A DNA stretch of 64,000 bases, from NCBI GenBank assembly GCA_963556495.2, contig OY747702.1, positions 48,719,286 to 48,783,285 of the forward strand, written 5' to 3'. Under the pieces are notes generated by a model that ran no database searches, was not told the origin of the DNA, and was given only the letters and a program-made list of their open reading frames with translations. The stretch comes from Valencia hispanica. Its lineage: Eukaryota > Chordata > Actinopteri > Cyprinodontiformes > Valenciidae. A program made the translations under genes and the position numbers. Below are positions 22,650-34,740 of the stretch, one piece after another (position 1 is the first letter of the stretch; each line of letters opens with the position of its first letter).

Positions 22650-25510
22650 AAAATAATTTTTTTTATTGGTTATATTAGTAACTTTCTAACTATATGAGGA
22701 AATTGGATTATGTTTTTAGCTGTAAGTTATCTATTAAATTAAAATACTTTCATAAATTGGGTTTGACCTATGTGTTTTGTAGTTTTGATGCTTGTCTCAA
22801 TCGAAGGTGATTCTAATGCCAAGAAAAGCATAACAGATGGTCTTTTTGTGTGTTTCAACAAATAAAATAAAAGTTTAATAAATCTTAGTGGAGGTTTTTT
22901 TTTGGGTGGTGATTTTAAAATTATGTCTAGATCTCACTAGATTTCAGAATAATTAAAAAACTATGACGCCTTTTAATTTGGTATGTTCCATACCAAAGCT
23001 GCCAATGCTTGCAGAACCTTTTTTGTTGTTGTATTTTTTTTGCAAAAAGCCTTTTTTACCCTTCCTCACTAAAAGGAGAACCAGAGGAAGTGGAGCGAGA
23101 GATGTTTCTAGCCTGAAGACACATTAAGAGCTCAGAAGGCAGATGTTACAACTTTAATTAGCCCTCCTTCTGTCTGCTCACTGCCTTCGTCACACAAGGA
23201 AATTATTCTTCTGTTGTAGATTAACTCCTTTTAGGCGGCTTTGTGTGTGTTCAAACAGAGGGATTGGGAATTTTCACAGACAGATCTTGTTGGGAAAAAT
23301 GAATCTTTGCAAACGGCTGGTTCATTACTTCGTCAAGAATTCAATTTCAGTTCTTTTGTCAGACACATTTTGAATGTCACGACGTCGCTGGTCCCCTCAA
23401 GGTTTTAAAATTTTTAGCCGAGGTTCAGGCCCTTAGCACTCCTCATTTCTGAGGCTTGCAGAATGTTGGGTTTATTGTGGAGTGAGAGGTTTAATCAGAC
23501 TGGCGAGAAAAGGGATGGAGAGTCATCTTTCTTGTCAGATTCAGCTCCCCGCTCCGATGGCTTCCAAGAGAGGAGAGATTTTCCATTTTCCTCACTCCAG
23601 TGTTTTATTTTATTTTTTATTGCAGCGCGTGTGTGTGCTCATCAGCTCTTTCCCCCTATTTTTCTATCATGCATTTCATCTTTATCTCATTCTCCTTTCC
23701 AAGCTGCTTCATCTGCTTTCCTTGTCCTTTCCTTCTTCCCACTGGGTGTGGTTGAAGGTCACTCGCCCACTTTCGCAGAGGGAAAAAAGAGAGGAGAATG
23801 GACGAGGGGGCAGCCAGGCGGCCCGGCTGTCCACAGTACTGTGCACTCATCACTTTATGCCTCAGACATGATTGGGGAAGTTTGGAAGGACACATGAGGT
23901 TACAGTCTGACAAGAGTGCTAAAGGCATCAACAGGGAAGCATGCACCGCACAGTGACCTCCACAAACACACAGGAGACGTTTTCCTGCTCTTACTCCCAA
24001 GTTATCACAGCGAGAGGCCTCAGCCGCAGCGGCACGAGAGAAGTTGCCTGTTTTTAACAACCAAACATTAATCTTCCTTGTCAAAATCTGGCTCTTGTGT
24101 TGCCCATAATTCAGGCTGATTGCCAACAGTTCTGCAGGTAGCTGATAATGAAGCCTGGAGCAGCTCGCCTCCAGCAGGGAGAAGGGAGTTTGAGAGGCTT
24201 GTTCTGCCTAATCGATAAACAGAGTTGCACAAGAATCTGCAGAAAGGGGACAAACGTTGAGAGACAGAAATCGTCTTTGATTTGTAATAAAAGCACATTT
24301 GTGCAACCTTTAGTTTTATGTGATATATGGTTGACAGCACAGGCTTGAACATAACTTTTATACTTACTTCCCTTGCAGCCATGATGCATGGAGCAAAACA
24401 TTGAGTTAGTTGCAAGAACTTCGGTTTCTTTATTTGCAGGGTTTGGTTCATTCTTTTAAGTTTACTCAACTAAAAACCTTCTGTTTCAATTTCTAATAAT
24501 AAGCAAAATTATATTATTACACTTTTCTGCATACAGCAATCTGCGAATAAGACTGTGTGGTTATCTTTACTGGCTGCATTAAAACAGGTGTTTGCATCCT
24601 GGTTGTAGAGCCTGAATCTTTACGCATACTAATAGAACGACGGCTGTATATTGATGTAGAAGAAAATATCTCCTTCCTTTAAACAGTTCCAACAGGTGTT
24701 TTCTTTTATCAAAAGATCAGGCCAGGATCACTCAGGGGCCCAGAGCTGGGCAAAACTCGATCTCTTCCGCAATCCTCTCATTCCTAAAAACCTTCTGCCC
24801 TAAAGTAAACGAAAATACCCTCCTCAGTCCCTCCGACGCCGTCTTGATTTCTAGTCCCCCAAGGTTAACAAAAACGCTGCAGAGCGAAAGAGAATGAGGT
24901 CAGAGGCCTCCTAATCAAATCTGCTCCTCACAGACGTCTCTGTAAACACTCTGATGATGTTCTACATGACATATTCCCTAGATGCATTTACTAACATGTA
25001 ATTATTCAGTTAATTGACATTACCTTGAAATATTTTTATCACAATATACAATGACTTGTAAAAGAATTCACACTAATTGAACGGTCTCACAATACAACCA
25101 CAATATTGAATGTATTTTAATGTGACAAGCAGTTCTATCAAGCCCCAATATGTCAGTCCTTTCTTGAATCGCCCTAAAAGTGCCCGCTTTTGCACCTGTT
25201 CTTTCATTCTAAGATCAGATGGATCAGACCCTGACCTATAATCAGTAATTCACTGTTTCACAACAGAACTCTGCTTTAATCTTCTCTGCATCTTCATATT
25301 TTGCGCTGCATTTTTTTAAAAAGTATCTTGTTAAAAGGGGTCTAACATTTGCGCACATAGTTTTTCTGATATTCACTTAAACATTTTTTAAAGCATGCAT
25401 GCTTTTACTTTCACCTTGTAAATAAACATCTTCATGTCGGTCTATCACATGAAGTTAAAATAAAAGGCATTGAAGTCTGTGATTGTTTGTATTAAAAATG
25501 TGCAAAAAGT
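22650..25510. other. Intergenic, no gene recognised
   Basis: Several open frames of 100-156 codons occur at 23460-24470, but they overlap on both strands, lack domain resemblance and have no splice context. They are treated as chance frames in moderately GC-rich sequence. Confidence 0.5.
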
Positions 25511-25513
25511 TAA

Positions 25514-26530
25514 AGGGAGATTCGCCCCCCAGTGAAATTTAGTCTGCTGCCATATTCCCCAGAGTTAGATAAGTGAGAAAAAGCCTTTTGTAAGCCCAGT
25601 CATTCATTCTCCACCTAAAATTGATTTACTCTACCAAACTTGCCATTTAGCCATGAGGGTGAAATGTTGTAAATGTTATACAATACAGTTACACCTGGGG
25701 GTGACAATGTCAGCCAGACGTCACAATTATAGTAATTCATAATGTCGCAGCAACACCCAAGGAATAGGAGTAAAAGAACATTAATTACAGCCATTGATGA
25801 TGCACTTTGTTCAGTATCTGTACCTAAAATTCATGGTGCTTTTCTTCAGTACCATCTTTCTGGTAGAATATTGCATTTTTGTTCGTAGTCCCCTGGTGTG
25901 AAATGCTCCTCACTAACCAGATATTGATTAATTTTCTCCACCGGTGTTGGAGGAATTCCCGGGGCAGCAAGCCGTTGTCTTCTTTGTTCCACATTAGATG
26001 GAGTTCTGTGAAACATCGTGTTGCTGTTTGTCTTCGGCTTGTTTTCGCAACCCTTTACTACACAAGCAAGAACCATTTTCTTGTATTAGACTTATAACGT
26101 ACTCAAACTACGGCAATAAAAACTCGGTGCAGCTCACGCATTTGTGCTTACGGAAGTAGGTGTCCTTTGCAGGCGCTACATCGTGTCCATGTGCCTTGCA
26201 GCGGCGGCTTACAGCAGTGCTTTGTCGTAATGTAGTCCCTGGTCTAAATCGGCTGCGGTAATTCCTTTGTTACTTATTTTAATTTGCAATCAATATGATT
26301 ATTGAGTTAACCAGGAATAATTAGGATCATTATTGAGTAATTTTTATGACTTTTGTACACAAAATGCTAGCTGTTACCATTCGCTTACATTGTTTATGCT
26401 AAGCTAAAGCAAACTGACTGCTCCCAGATTAGGAGAATGACTGGGCTGGTTACAAAAAGCTTTTTCTCGCTTGTCTACCTCTAGGGAAGATGGCAACAGA
26501 CTACATTTCACTTAGGGGTGGAATGTCCCT
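25514..26530 (-). mobile_element. Kolobok-like DNA transposon remnant, 1,017 bp
   Basis: TTAA occurs on both sides (25510-25513, 26531-26534) and the long terminal inverted repeats begin AGGGA. They match over about 90 bp with substitutions: left 'agggagattcgcccc', right on the minus strand 'agggacattccaccc', then shared 'gtgaaat.tagtctg.tgccat' and 'gcgagaaaaagc'-like stretches. The interior encodes a THAP-like domain. A TTAA target plus THAP is the known signature of Kolobok transposons. The rest of the transposase is absent. Confidence 0.75.
25846..26076 (-). pseudogene. Degenerate THAP-domain fragment of the Kolobok-like element
   Basis: This 76-codon frame begins MVLACVVKGCENK and continues through MFHRTP and EEHFTPGDYE, the order seen in THAP zinc-binding DNA-binding domains (C-x4-C ... 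C-x2-H with a following F-x-P). The N-terminal cysteines at residues 5 and 10 and the late histidine are present. The cysteine expected three residues before that histidine is serine, so the zinc site is probably broken. The frame stops soon after the domain and no catalytic transposase region follows. Its position midway between the inverted repeats at 25514 and 26530 marks it as the remnant of the element's own transposase, not a host THAP gene. Confidence 0.6.
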
Positions 26531-26539
26531 TTAAAACAT

Positions 26540-28500
26540 ATGAAGACTTGCAGTGGTTGATGAGCATGTCTGGTTGCAGGGAAAAAGTTACACTAGCATC
26601 AAAACAAAAAATGCATTAAGACTAATTTCAATTCTAACCTTTTTTGGACAAACACTGGTACTGGTTTGACTGGGATATGACCAGAAGCAGCATGATTATC
26701 CATATTTTTCTGGTTACTGGTGCTACAATTTAGGCCTGATTCTTCCCTTCCGACAATCTTAAAAACACTCCGATTATCATAATGGCTCGAAAGATTATGT
26801 TATCAGATACTCCTGCCGTGTGTTGTGTTTTCAGAGTGCTCCAGTCTGCTCGTCCGCCATCTTTATTTCCTCCAAAGTCATCTTTGATCTTAGGAAGTTT
26901 TGCAAGATTTCCCGTCTGACCCGGGAATTTTCATCAGTGAAATCTGTTCACGTGTCCTCATTGCGATGTGGTCGCACACCACACACTGTAAGACCCGAAC
27001 TCTTATATCCATGATTTTTTTATTTATTTCCATTTGTGGGGTCTCTCAGGTTTTGAAAATCGTACAAAAATTTTAAGTCTTGCCGTGTGAACAAGGCTGC
27101 AGTCGTTGTGACCCACAACAGCAAATTGCGGTGAACAAATGATATCCAATGTTCTTAGAAAATAAGAAATGTGCTGTCAGATGTCATTTAAATGGGTTAA
27201 AGTGGTTGATTGTTTCTCATTACGCCTAGTTCACTCACTGTTGCATCTTGGAGGTTATCACTCTCGGAGATAAACATCTCCCCAGTGCGCTCCATTTGAA
27301 ACCCATAAATACTCTGAGCTGTTTCCATGCCATGGCAGACTTAAACCAGATGCTAGCAGGTTTCTTTGCTTCCACATGTTGTTGAAGGGCGACTCTATCC
27401 TTTCACCTGACACTTAGTTTTTGTGTCTCTTTCCCACATGTTGAGCGTGTCTTATTTCTTTTTCTTCATTCATCTCCGGCATGGAGCCGCGACAGCCTGC
27501 AGTTCAGGCCTCCGTTCCCGCTGCAGCCTCCGCACGTGATTAATCATGTGAAGTGGCAAAAAGCACAACACTGTCAAGTCTGTGAGGGGGACCTAATGGA
27601 GTTGAAAATGGGATGTTTTGTAGTTGTGCAATTCATTTTGTGTGCGTGCCGCCGCATGCTTGCTTTGCTTTCACCCACCCTTCAAAAGGCAAATTCTTCT
27701 TCTGGTGCCAGGTGCAAACAAAAGGGGGAAGGTTGTGTCTATTTGGAGCAAAGATCTACACAATAGAAACGCCAAACAGAGGGTTTACCTTGTTTTTGTT
27801 GTTCCAAATACAAATCGCTGATTTTTTTTGTGTTTTGGCTTTGCTGAGTCTCCACTTGCTCTTATTTGATCAGGTCTTTTATTCTGGCCTGTAGATTTGC
27901 CTCAGTACAGTTCAATGGAGACATCATTTTCCACTTTTAAGAGTAAACCACTGCTTCCCCATTGGAAAAATCAAGAAAAATGCACATCCAGCGTGAGCTC
28001 AATTTATTTCCAGCTATTTGCAGCATGTGTCTCCTTAACTGGCCTGCTTTTTAGTCTCTCGGGCCCCCACCCCCTTCCTGCAGCCAAAGGGCTTCAGCAT
28101 GAAACCTAATCAGCTGTATGACGCTGCAGTGGGGATGGGTGTGATAAAACGCCGACCCTGGAGCAGATTAAATGAACGAGTTAATGAAGGTAATGAATGA
28201 GAGTGGTTCACACTAAAGGGTTTAATTAACCTCGCCTCCCACCACCTCTCCTTCACTGTAACACCTTTGTCGCCAAATCACAGACCACCTTCCACGCTGA
28301 CTGCCAGGGGCAATTTATCAATTGGCTTTGAATGCCAGGGGCAATTAATTCTGCGGCCTGATTCCAACACCATTTTTTAAAATCTCTCTCATCTTCATAT
28401 TGGCTACGCCTGTTCCTCCAACATCCTTTCTTTCTTTTGTCTAATATGGAGAAACATCTGCAGCTGCACACAGAAAACCCTCAAACACTTTTAGCTGCTT
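26540..28500. other. Intergenic, no gene recognised; short direct repeat at 28302
   Basis: No exon recognised. At 28302-28315 and 28333-28346 the 14-mer TGCCAGGGGCAATT is repeated exactly with 31-bp spacing, in a stretch rich in TTAAT and TAAT motifs. Candidate regulatory sequence by appearance only. Confidence 0.4.
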
Positions 28501-28507
28501 ATAGTGA

Positions 28508-30272
28508 TGTGAAAAAGTGTCCCTCCCCCCCCCCCTTTACAAATTAGTTTCAGTCACACTTAAATGTTTCCGATCATCAAACATTTTAACATCAAATATA
28601 ACTTGAATAAACACAAAAATAGCAGTCTTCATTTGATGATTTTGTTAAAAAAAGTTATCCAAAGCAACCTTTCTCAATGTGGAAAAGTAATTGCCTCCAG
28701 TCAGTTTTATTTGCCATACCCAGGCCCTAATTACTGGCAGACCTTTAGAATCAAAGTGGAACTTGTCTGACAACATGAGATAAGTGTAAAGATCTCAAAA
28801 GCAACAACATTCCCCAAACTAAAGGAAAAACAAATGAGAAAACAAAAGATTTCGACTTATTTTAGCCTAGAAATGGTTCCAAATCTATTTGTAAGGCTTT
28901 GGGACTCCGGTGAAGCAAGATGGGAGTCATTATCTACAAATGGAGAAAACGTGGAACAGTTGGGAGTAGTGTCAGGAGTTGCTTGCCCACGCAACCACCT
29001 CATCCATGCAGCCCTGCAGGCCTCGTTTGCCTCAGTGAAGGTCAGAGTTCCTGATATAACATTTCCACTAGATAAGTTACAGGACATTTCTGGGGGGGGG
29101 GGACAATTAAGACATCCGCACATCGTTACCGTTTCTTCAGTAAGTGGCGTCAGTGATCAGCGCCAAAAGGCACCCAAAGTAGCAGAGAACAACAAGAGAT
29201 AGACGGTGGAAGAAGCAGGGATGGTTACCAGGTGTCTGTTTGCCATGTTGTTATACGTTGCTTCGCCAGCCGCTCTTCCAGTTTTACACATGCTGGTCGT
29301 TTGCCGACGTCTGCTTTCATCATTTCCCTCTGAGTTACAACCAATGAGTTAACCACAAGTCCCACCCAGCGACTCCACTGGGCCATTTCCAAGTACCTAC
29401 TCCAAGGCTGGTACTCGTTTGGTTCCTGAAATGACTCAGAAAGTGGTGCCTTCAGGCTGGCCCGGTGAAATGAAGACACGCGCATACCATGAAGGTCCAG
29501 TAAGATTAGCTGGAAGTTCCGATAGTGGAAACGGGCCTAATTTAAAAAGAGAGACTGACCTAAAATGGCCTCCAACGGGAGAGATTTTAAAGGCAAAAAC
29601 CTTCTGATCATAAAAGCCGTCTCACATTTGCCAAAAACCCTAGTTTTGAGAATCCCACTGACTTTTGATTAAATATTCTGTGGCTCGACGAGGATAATAT
29701 GAAACTGCTTGGAAAAAGTATGCATTCTGTTACATCTGGTATAAAACTAACTCTGCGTTTCGGGAAAATTATTATCTACAGTCAAACATGGTGGTAGTAG
29801 TGTGATTGTCTGGGGCTGCTATGCTGCTTCAGGACCCGGATGACTTGCCATAATTGATGGAACTATGAATTTTGCTCTTTAGCAGGAAATCCTGAAGCAT
29901 CTTTGAAAAACAAGATTAAGATTTTGGAGTGGTCCAGTCAAAGCCTGACATTAATTCTGTTTGAGGTGCCATGGTGTGACTTTAAACGGGTCAAAAACCC
30001 TCGGATGTGGCTGAATTAAAACGATTCTGTAAAGAAGAGTGGGCCTACAATCCTCCAGAGAGATGTAAAAGACCTATTGCTACTTACAGGCAATGCTTGG
30101 TGGCAGTGTTTAACTCAACCCTAACCCACTAGGGCTGGTTTAGATAGCATTTTACCCTCAATCAATGAAACACTCTTTTGAAAACTGTGTTTTGCATGTG
30201 CTCAGGTTATATCTGTATGATATTATAATTTGTTTAATGAGCTGGAGCATTTAGATGTGACAAGAAAGCAAA
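28508..30272 (+). mobile_element. Tc1-like DNA transposon, decayed, about 1.8 kb
   Basis: The ends are inverted copies over about 60 bp: left 'cacacttaaatgtttccgat' (28553-28572), right 'gagctggagcatttagatgtg' read in reverse. The plus strand at 29780-29850 encodes a decayed TVKHGGSSVIVWGCYAAS, the Tc1 transposase HGG-S-x-x-VWGC signature. Stops and frame breaks abolish function. Same family as 6749-8755, opposite orientation. A poly-C run (about 28528) lies near the left end. Confidence 0.7.
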
Positions 30273-30289
30273 GACGGAATCACACTGTA

Positions 30290-31320
30290 AGCCCTTCCCC
30301 GCCGTTAGCAGCTTATATCTACTCTTTAAAGCGTCTCATCAGATGAAAACAAGGACAAAGCGTTCATACATAAACATCCAAGCACTCCCGCCCATATTCA
30401 TGAGGACCTCCAGCGGCCTTAGCTTCGCTTTTCCTCCACCCACCCCTCCCCTCTGTTGTCTGTCTCGGTCAAACAACCCCCACCCCCTCCTCATTGTTCA
30501 AATATTGACCACAATCGCTTGCCACACTCTGACAACTTTAATATACCTCAGCTGTCTCTTTTTCCCATTTCCATCTCCCCTCTCCTCCCTTTCACAGGCG
30601 CAGTCCATCCCACCACACCAGCGCTACGTCTTGTTAAAAAGAGTTAGTGAAGCTGAAAGGCCAATCACATTAACAGGGACGGAGTGTCAGAAAAGACAGC
30701 GGAGAACACGGCGGAAGGGTCGAATCAAACGGAAACTCCTCGGATTTTAATTGCAAATGTCTAATTGCTCCCATAATTACGAGTAATAAAACTCATCCCG
30801 CCGCGCTGATTTCAAATGGATCCCGTTGCAATTACTCACCGCCGCATTTGACAGCGAGGAAATATCGTCTTAGATTAGTGTCTAATCCCGCCGCCCAGGA
30901 TCTCAAAAGGCTTTGAAGATGTCCTTGTCCACGGGCAGCGGCGTGGAAGGCCTCCGCCTCGGTTCAAGGGCTGCAGCCATTTCATTCTGGAGAGCTCCTA
31001 ATCAGCCACGGTCGAGAAACGAGGATTTATCCGGCAGCTTGAGCCTGTGGGATGATTAGATGTTCAGATGCAGTGAGCGGAGTTAGCAATTTGGCCGTCA
31101 CATGGATGTTGCCGTTCCGGCTCTCTTTCTTCTTGCTGATAAATGTCATGTGGAGTTGGAGGAGCCAACCATCAACGAGGCTTTCATGACATGCCAAGCT
31201 CTGTGCCGCGGTTAAAGACTGCAGTTGCACACCGGTTTCAGTCAGAGAGATTACTGCAGGTAAATTATTGCCAATATGTAACTTTGGCCTCAGATGGAGG
31301 TGTGATGATCTCCTTTATTT
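30290..31320. other. Intergenic; homeodomain-motif-rich unique stretch
   Basis: No coding exon recognised. The part at about 30745-30930 has many TAAT/ATTA cores (CTAATTG, ATAATTAC, CAATTACT, TCTAATCC) between GC-rich words, a composition often seen in conserved developmental enhancers. This is appearance only; conservation cannot be tested here. Confidence 0.35.
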
Positions 31321-31324
31321 AACA

Positions 31325-31325
<1 letters not shown>

Positions 31326-31367
<42 letters not shown>
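31326..31367. repeat. (CT)n microsatellite
   Basis: About 20 consecutive CT dinucleotides with one early interruption. Confidence 0.95.
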
Positions 31368-31368
<1 letters not shown>

Positions 31369-31496
31369 GGTTCTGTGCTTCAGCAGATCTCAGCCTGGCA
31401 GGGAAATCTAGTCTGGATAAAATCCAGACCTTGCAGGACGCTTCCAAAAAAACATTTGTGAACAAATGCACCTGTTTCAAATGTTATCCTATTTAA

Positions 31497-31858
31497 CGGC
31501 CGTTATTAGCGCTCATTGCTCCCATACAATAGCTTCAGAATGTTCCTCCTCTACCTCCTGCTCGGTAGGTCGTTATCTTGTGACTTTAGGTTTAGGAACT
31601 TGTCCTGAGTTTCTAGGATGAGGGTTGGGGGTGGGGTAAGGTTAGAAGTAAATATCCATTGTTAGCTAAATTATAAAGACAGGTTTTAAATAAAGTTAAC
31701 AAAAAGGAAGCTTCCGGTTTTAGACGTGGGCGATGCTAAAATAAAATGCATATTATCAGCGATAAGAATGGTAGATGCGCACCTTCTGGCCCGCTAGGAT
31801 GTAGAGGAGGCACATTCTGAAACTATCGTATGGGAGTGATAATCGCTAATAATGGCCA
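31497..31858. mobile_element. MITE, 362 bp, with long inverted repeats
   Basis: About 75 bp at each end are inverted complements: left CGGCCGTTATTAGCG, then CTCCCATACAATAG and TTCAGAATGTTCCTCCTCTA; the right end gives the same words with few changes on the minus strand. TTTAA flanks both sides (31492-31496 and 31859-31863) as a probable target duplication. No coding capacity. Confidence 0.7.
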
Positions 31859-32439
31859 TTTAATAGGTTGATAACATTCAAATTGGGTGACGAATGGGTC
31901 ACTTTCAAGAGCTCGGCGTGTTCCTGTACGATGCCGTCCAGTTGTAAAACTTTCACACCAATAATGGAGCCAGAGTCGGCTGTTGGTGAAGGTGTTGGGA
32001 ATAACGGCAACTCTGCCACAAAGTGGCAAAGTGAAATCATAGATCGGGGTCAGATGAGGATGTGCAGGGGTGCAGAGAGGCTGTCTGCAGACCTCCAACC
32101 TTCGTGCAGCCTTCAGATGAGCTCCACAAGCTGCGTCCAAGTCTTACCAGAGGGTCGCGCTGGACTTTTAAAATTTTTCCTCATTTTGATCGACTGGGTA
32201 AAAAAAAAAGAATAATCCAGTCATAATGTACCTAAAGTAGGATTAAGAGCCCGCTCTTGCATAATCAAATGTTTCAAGTGGGATTGCTGCAGAAGTTATA
32301 GTCATAAGGTTTTGTATTTTTGCCACGCATAAATGACTTCACATGGGGGTTCTGATGTTGTTCTGGAGGCTGAATCACCCTAAACAAGCCAATAGCAACA
32401 TAGTTCTCTCCACTTTATGGATTTAAACTGCAGAGCACT

Positions 32440-32960
32440 GGTGTCAAAATCCAGTCCTCGAGGGTCAGTGTCCTGCAACTTTTAGATGCTTCTGTACTTC
32501 AACGCTTCTGAATCAAATAATTAGGTCATTAGCATCTGTGAACAGCTTGACTGTATACTGAGGAGGCGATTCAACCATTTCATCCGGGCGTATGTGAACA
32601 TGTCACAGTATTTTGTGATATTTATTGTAATAATATAACTTCTTTGCCAACCTTTTTAGACAATTGTTTGGCTCTTGACTGCATGTCAAAGCCCCAGCAA
32701 CACAAATGCAGCTCTTAAGACATACCGATTTTAAAGTGTGATTCTTATCTCTAAGCTGCACACAGAAGAGAACAAGAGAACAAAATTTATGAAAAAATAT
32801 TTCAGACAATAGGGACAGTGTTTGGGGGTTTTCAGTCATTAATAGTTTTTATTTACTAGTGTCATAAAAAATCAAAACAATACGACAAATACCAATCCCC
32901 ACCATGGACGCATCTAAAAGTTGCAGGACCCCTTCCCTCTACAACATTTTGCAATGCTGC
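32440..32960. mobile_element. Non-autonomous DNA element with inverted GTCCTGCAACTTTTAGATGC ends
   Basis: GTCCTGCAACTTTTAGATGC (about 32469-32488) is repeated as its exact reverse complement near 32907-32926. The same words (TGTCCTGCAGGTTTTAGATGC) appear in the hAT element at 35854-36716, so this is probably a related copy. I could not fix its exact ends or a target duplication. Confidence 0.5.
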
Positions 32961-34644
32961 CACAGTCGAATACGGACATTGACTTAATGTGGTACAAACT
33001 CCGTCGGCTGAGTTGAATCTGACCTCAGGCTGGCCGATGACAAACACAGCATGATGTGGGAGAAACCCTGAGTCAAGTTGTCTAAATCGGGGCAAGATTC
33101 GCCTCCAGCAGCTGCTTTGTAGCACTAGAAGATACAGATGTTAGCAGATGCGTCTGTGCTTTTTCTAAATCAGCTTATTGCATTATGATCATCTCTCTCT
33201 GGTGGGTCATGGCTGCTTGTCTTCTTTGCCTCTTTCCAGATATTTTAGCTTTGGCAGACCGTGCCTCTATCTTTAGCACAGTCCCCACTCTCTGCACTAC
33301 TGGCCGTGCTCAAGCTCGTTTTAGAGGTGTCAGGCATTATCTCCTGGCCCTTTTTTTCCACGGCTTTGTGTGGAATATGAAAGGCTGTCTGAGTCGGTTG
33401 GAGAGATCATTATCCGACAGGGACTGAACAGGGGGAAAGGAGCAGGTGCTGAATGTGCAAGGCAGAGCCCGAGGGTTTGCTTTGACTCATGCCCAACATC
33501 ACAGCCTTTATATTAATCCATATTTAATTAGACTTTCCTGTACTGCTCCATCCCTCCTTGTTTACCTTTCCTGTGTTGTTTTATGAGAGACGGAGTGAGG
33601 GGGAACTACGGGTAGAAGTTTGTCACATGGGATTACTATTAATTAGTCGGAAGGGGAGGCAAGGTAAAGCCTGAGGACTCCAGGGACGAGGGTGTGTGTT
33701 TCTTTCTTCCTCTATGATCTTGTAATTTGGATACCAGAAAAAAAAAAAAAAAAAAACCCAACCTGCTTGTTATTTTAACTCGCCGCTCATCATCACTTTG
33801 TTGTTGTGTTTGCAAAGAGAAGTGAGCGGGGAAACCAAGCATTTAAGACGCTGATGAAGGGACAGAGATGCGGCGACTGATTTGCATTCATCGGGTTCCT
33901 TCCTTTAGTGGGGATGATGTTCGGAGAGGTTGCCACTCCGTTTGCTTCGTATAAAGGTCTTTCCCCGGCCTGTCATTGATGGATGTCTCAGGGTGACTGA
34001 CTTTTCATCAGAGTCATTACTAGTGTGGGCTCTGCTCTGTTGTGGAGCAGTAGTGGCTCACAACTCCATTAAACTCTGTATTTAAAAAGTGATTTTTTTT
34101 CTTTTCTCCCTCTCATTTCTAAAATGAAAACTTCAATCAGCGTGTTGCCTTTGGGAGGGATGGCGGGTGAAGGTCAGCTTAAATTTTGGCTGCGTTAATT
34201 TGATTCTTTATTAGTCTTTGCCCCTGATTTCAACTCCGGAGAGAAATGCAGCGTTGGCCGATGGTGTTGACTTAATGTCACCCATCCATTTTGCTTTCGC
34301 TCTGGTTGGCCTTGCAGGAGCCAGGGAAATGGGAGCTCGTCCATCACCGGGTTCCTCTGGCTCCGGGCTCCAACATGCATTCAGTCATAGCTCCGGTGAC
34401 AGCGCACCCACACCGGCAGCCACTTGGTTCCTGGACCGTTCGCATGTGTGGATTATAGTCAGGCGTTTGAAGCGTGGTGACGGATTGACTGACAGCAGCC
34501 GCCGCATCTGTATTCTGACAGCACATTGGTGATATTCAGCTGAATGATCTGTGAGCTCATGCATTTTAAACACAGTTCTTCATCGTTTTTTCATGTTTAT
34601 CTCTTTTTTTCCTCTCTTTTTTTCTCTCCACCCCCTAAATGCAG
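32961..34644. other. Non-coding stretch before mrpl11 exon
   Basis: No exon recognised. It contains an A18 run near 33739-33756 and unique-looking sequence up to the polypyrimidine tract (34590-34630) that precedes the mrpl11 acceptor. This is expected to be mrpl11 intron if the missing first exon lies upstream. Confidence 0.45.
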
Positions 34645-34740
34645 AAAGGTATCCCCATCGGGCAGTTCTGCAAGGACTTCAATGAGCAAACCAAAGAGCT
34701 GAAGGAAGGGATCCCGCTTCCGATCAGGATCCACGTCAAG
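34645..34740 (+). CDS. mrpl11: mrpl11 coding exon (first one seen)
   Basis: Acceptor 'aaatgcag' ends at 34644 and donor GTGCTT begins at 34741. It has 32 codons in phase 0, from KGIPIGQF to IRIHVK. A G20 run lies 63 bp into the intron. Confidence 0.9.

Noticed and set aside
23463..24126. Overlapping frames of 129-156 codons on both strands
   Set aside because: No family resemblance, no splice context, and conflicting overlap on both strands.
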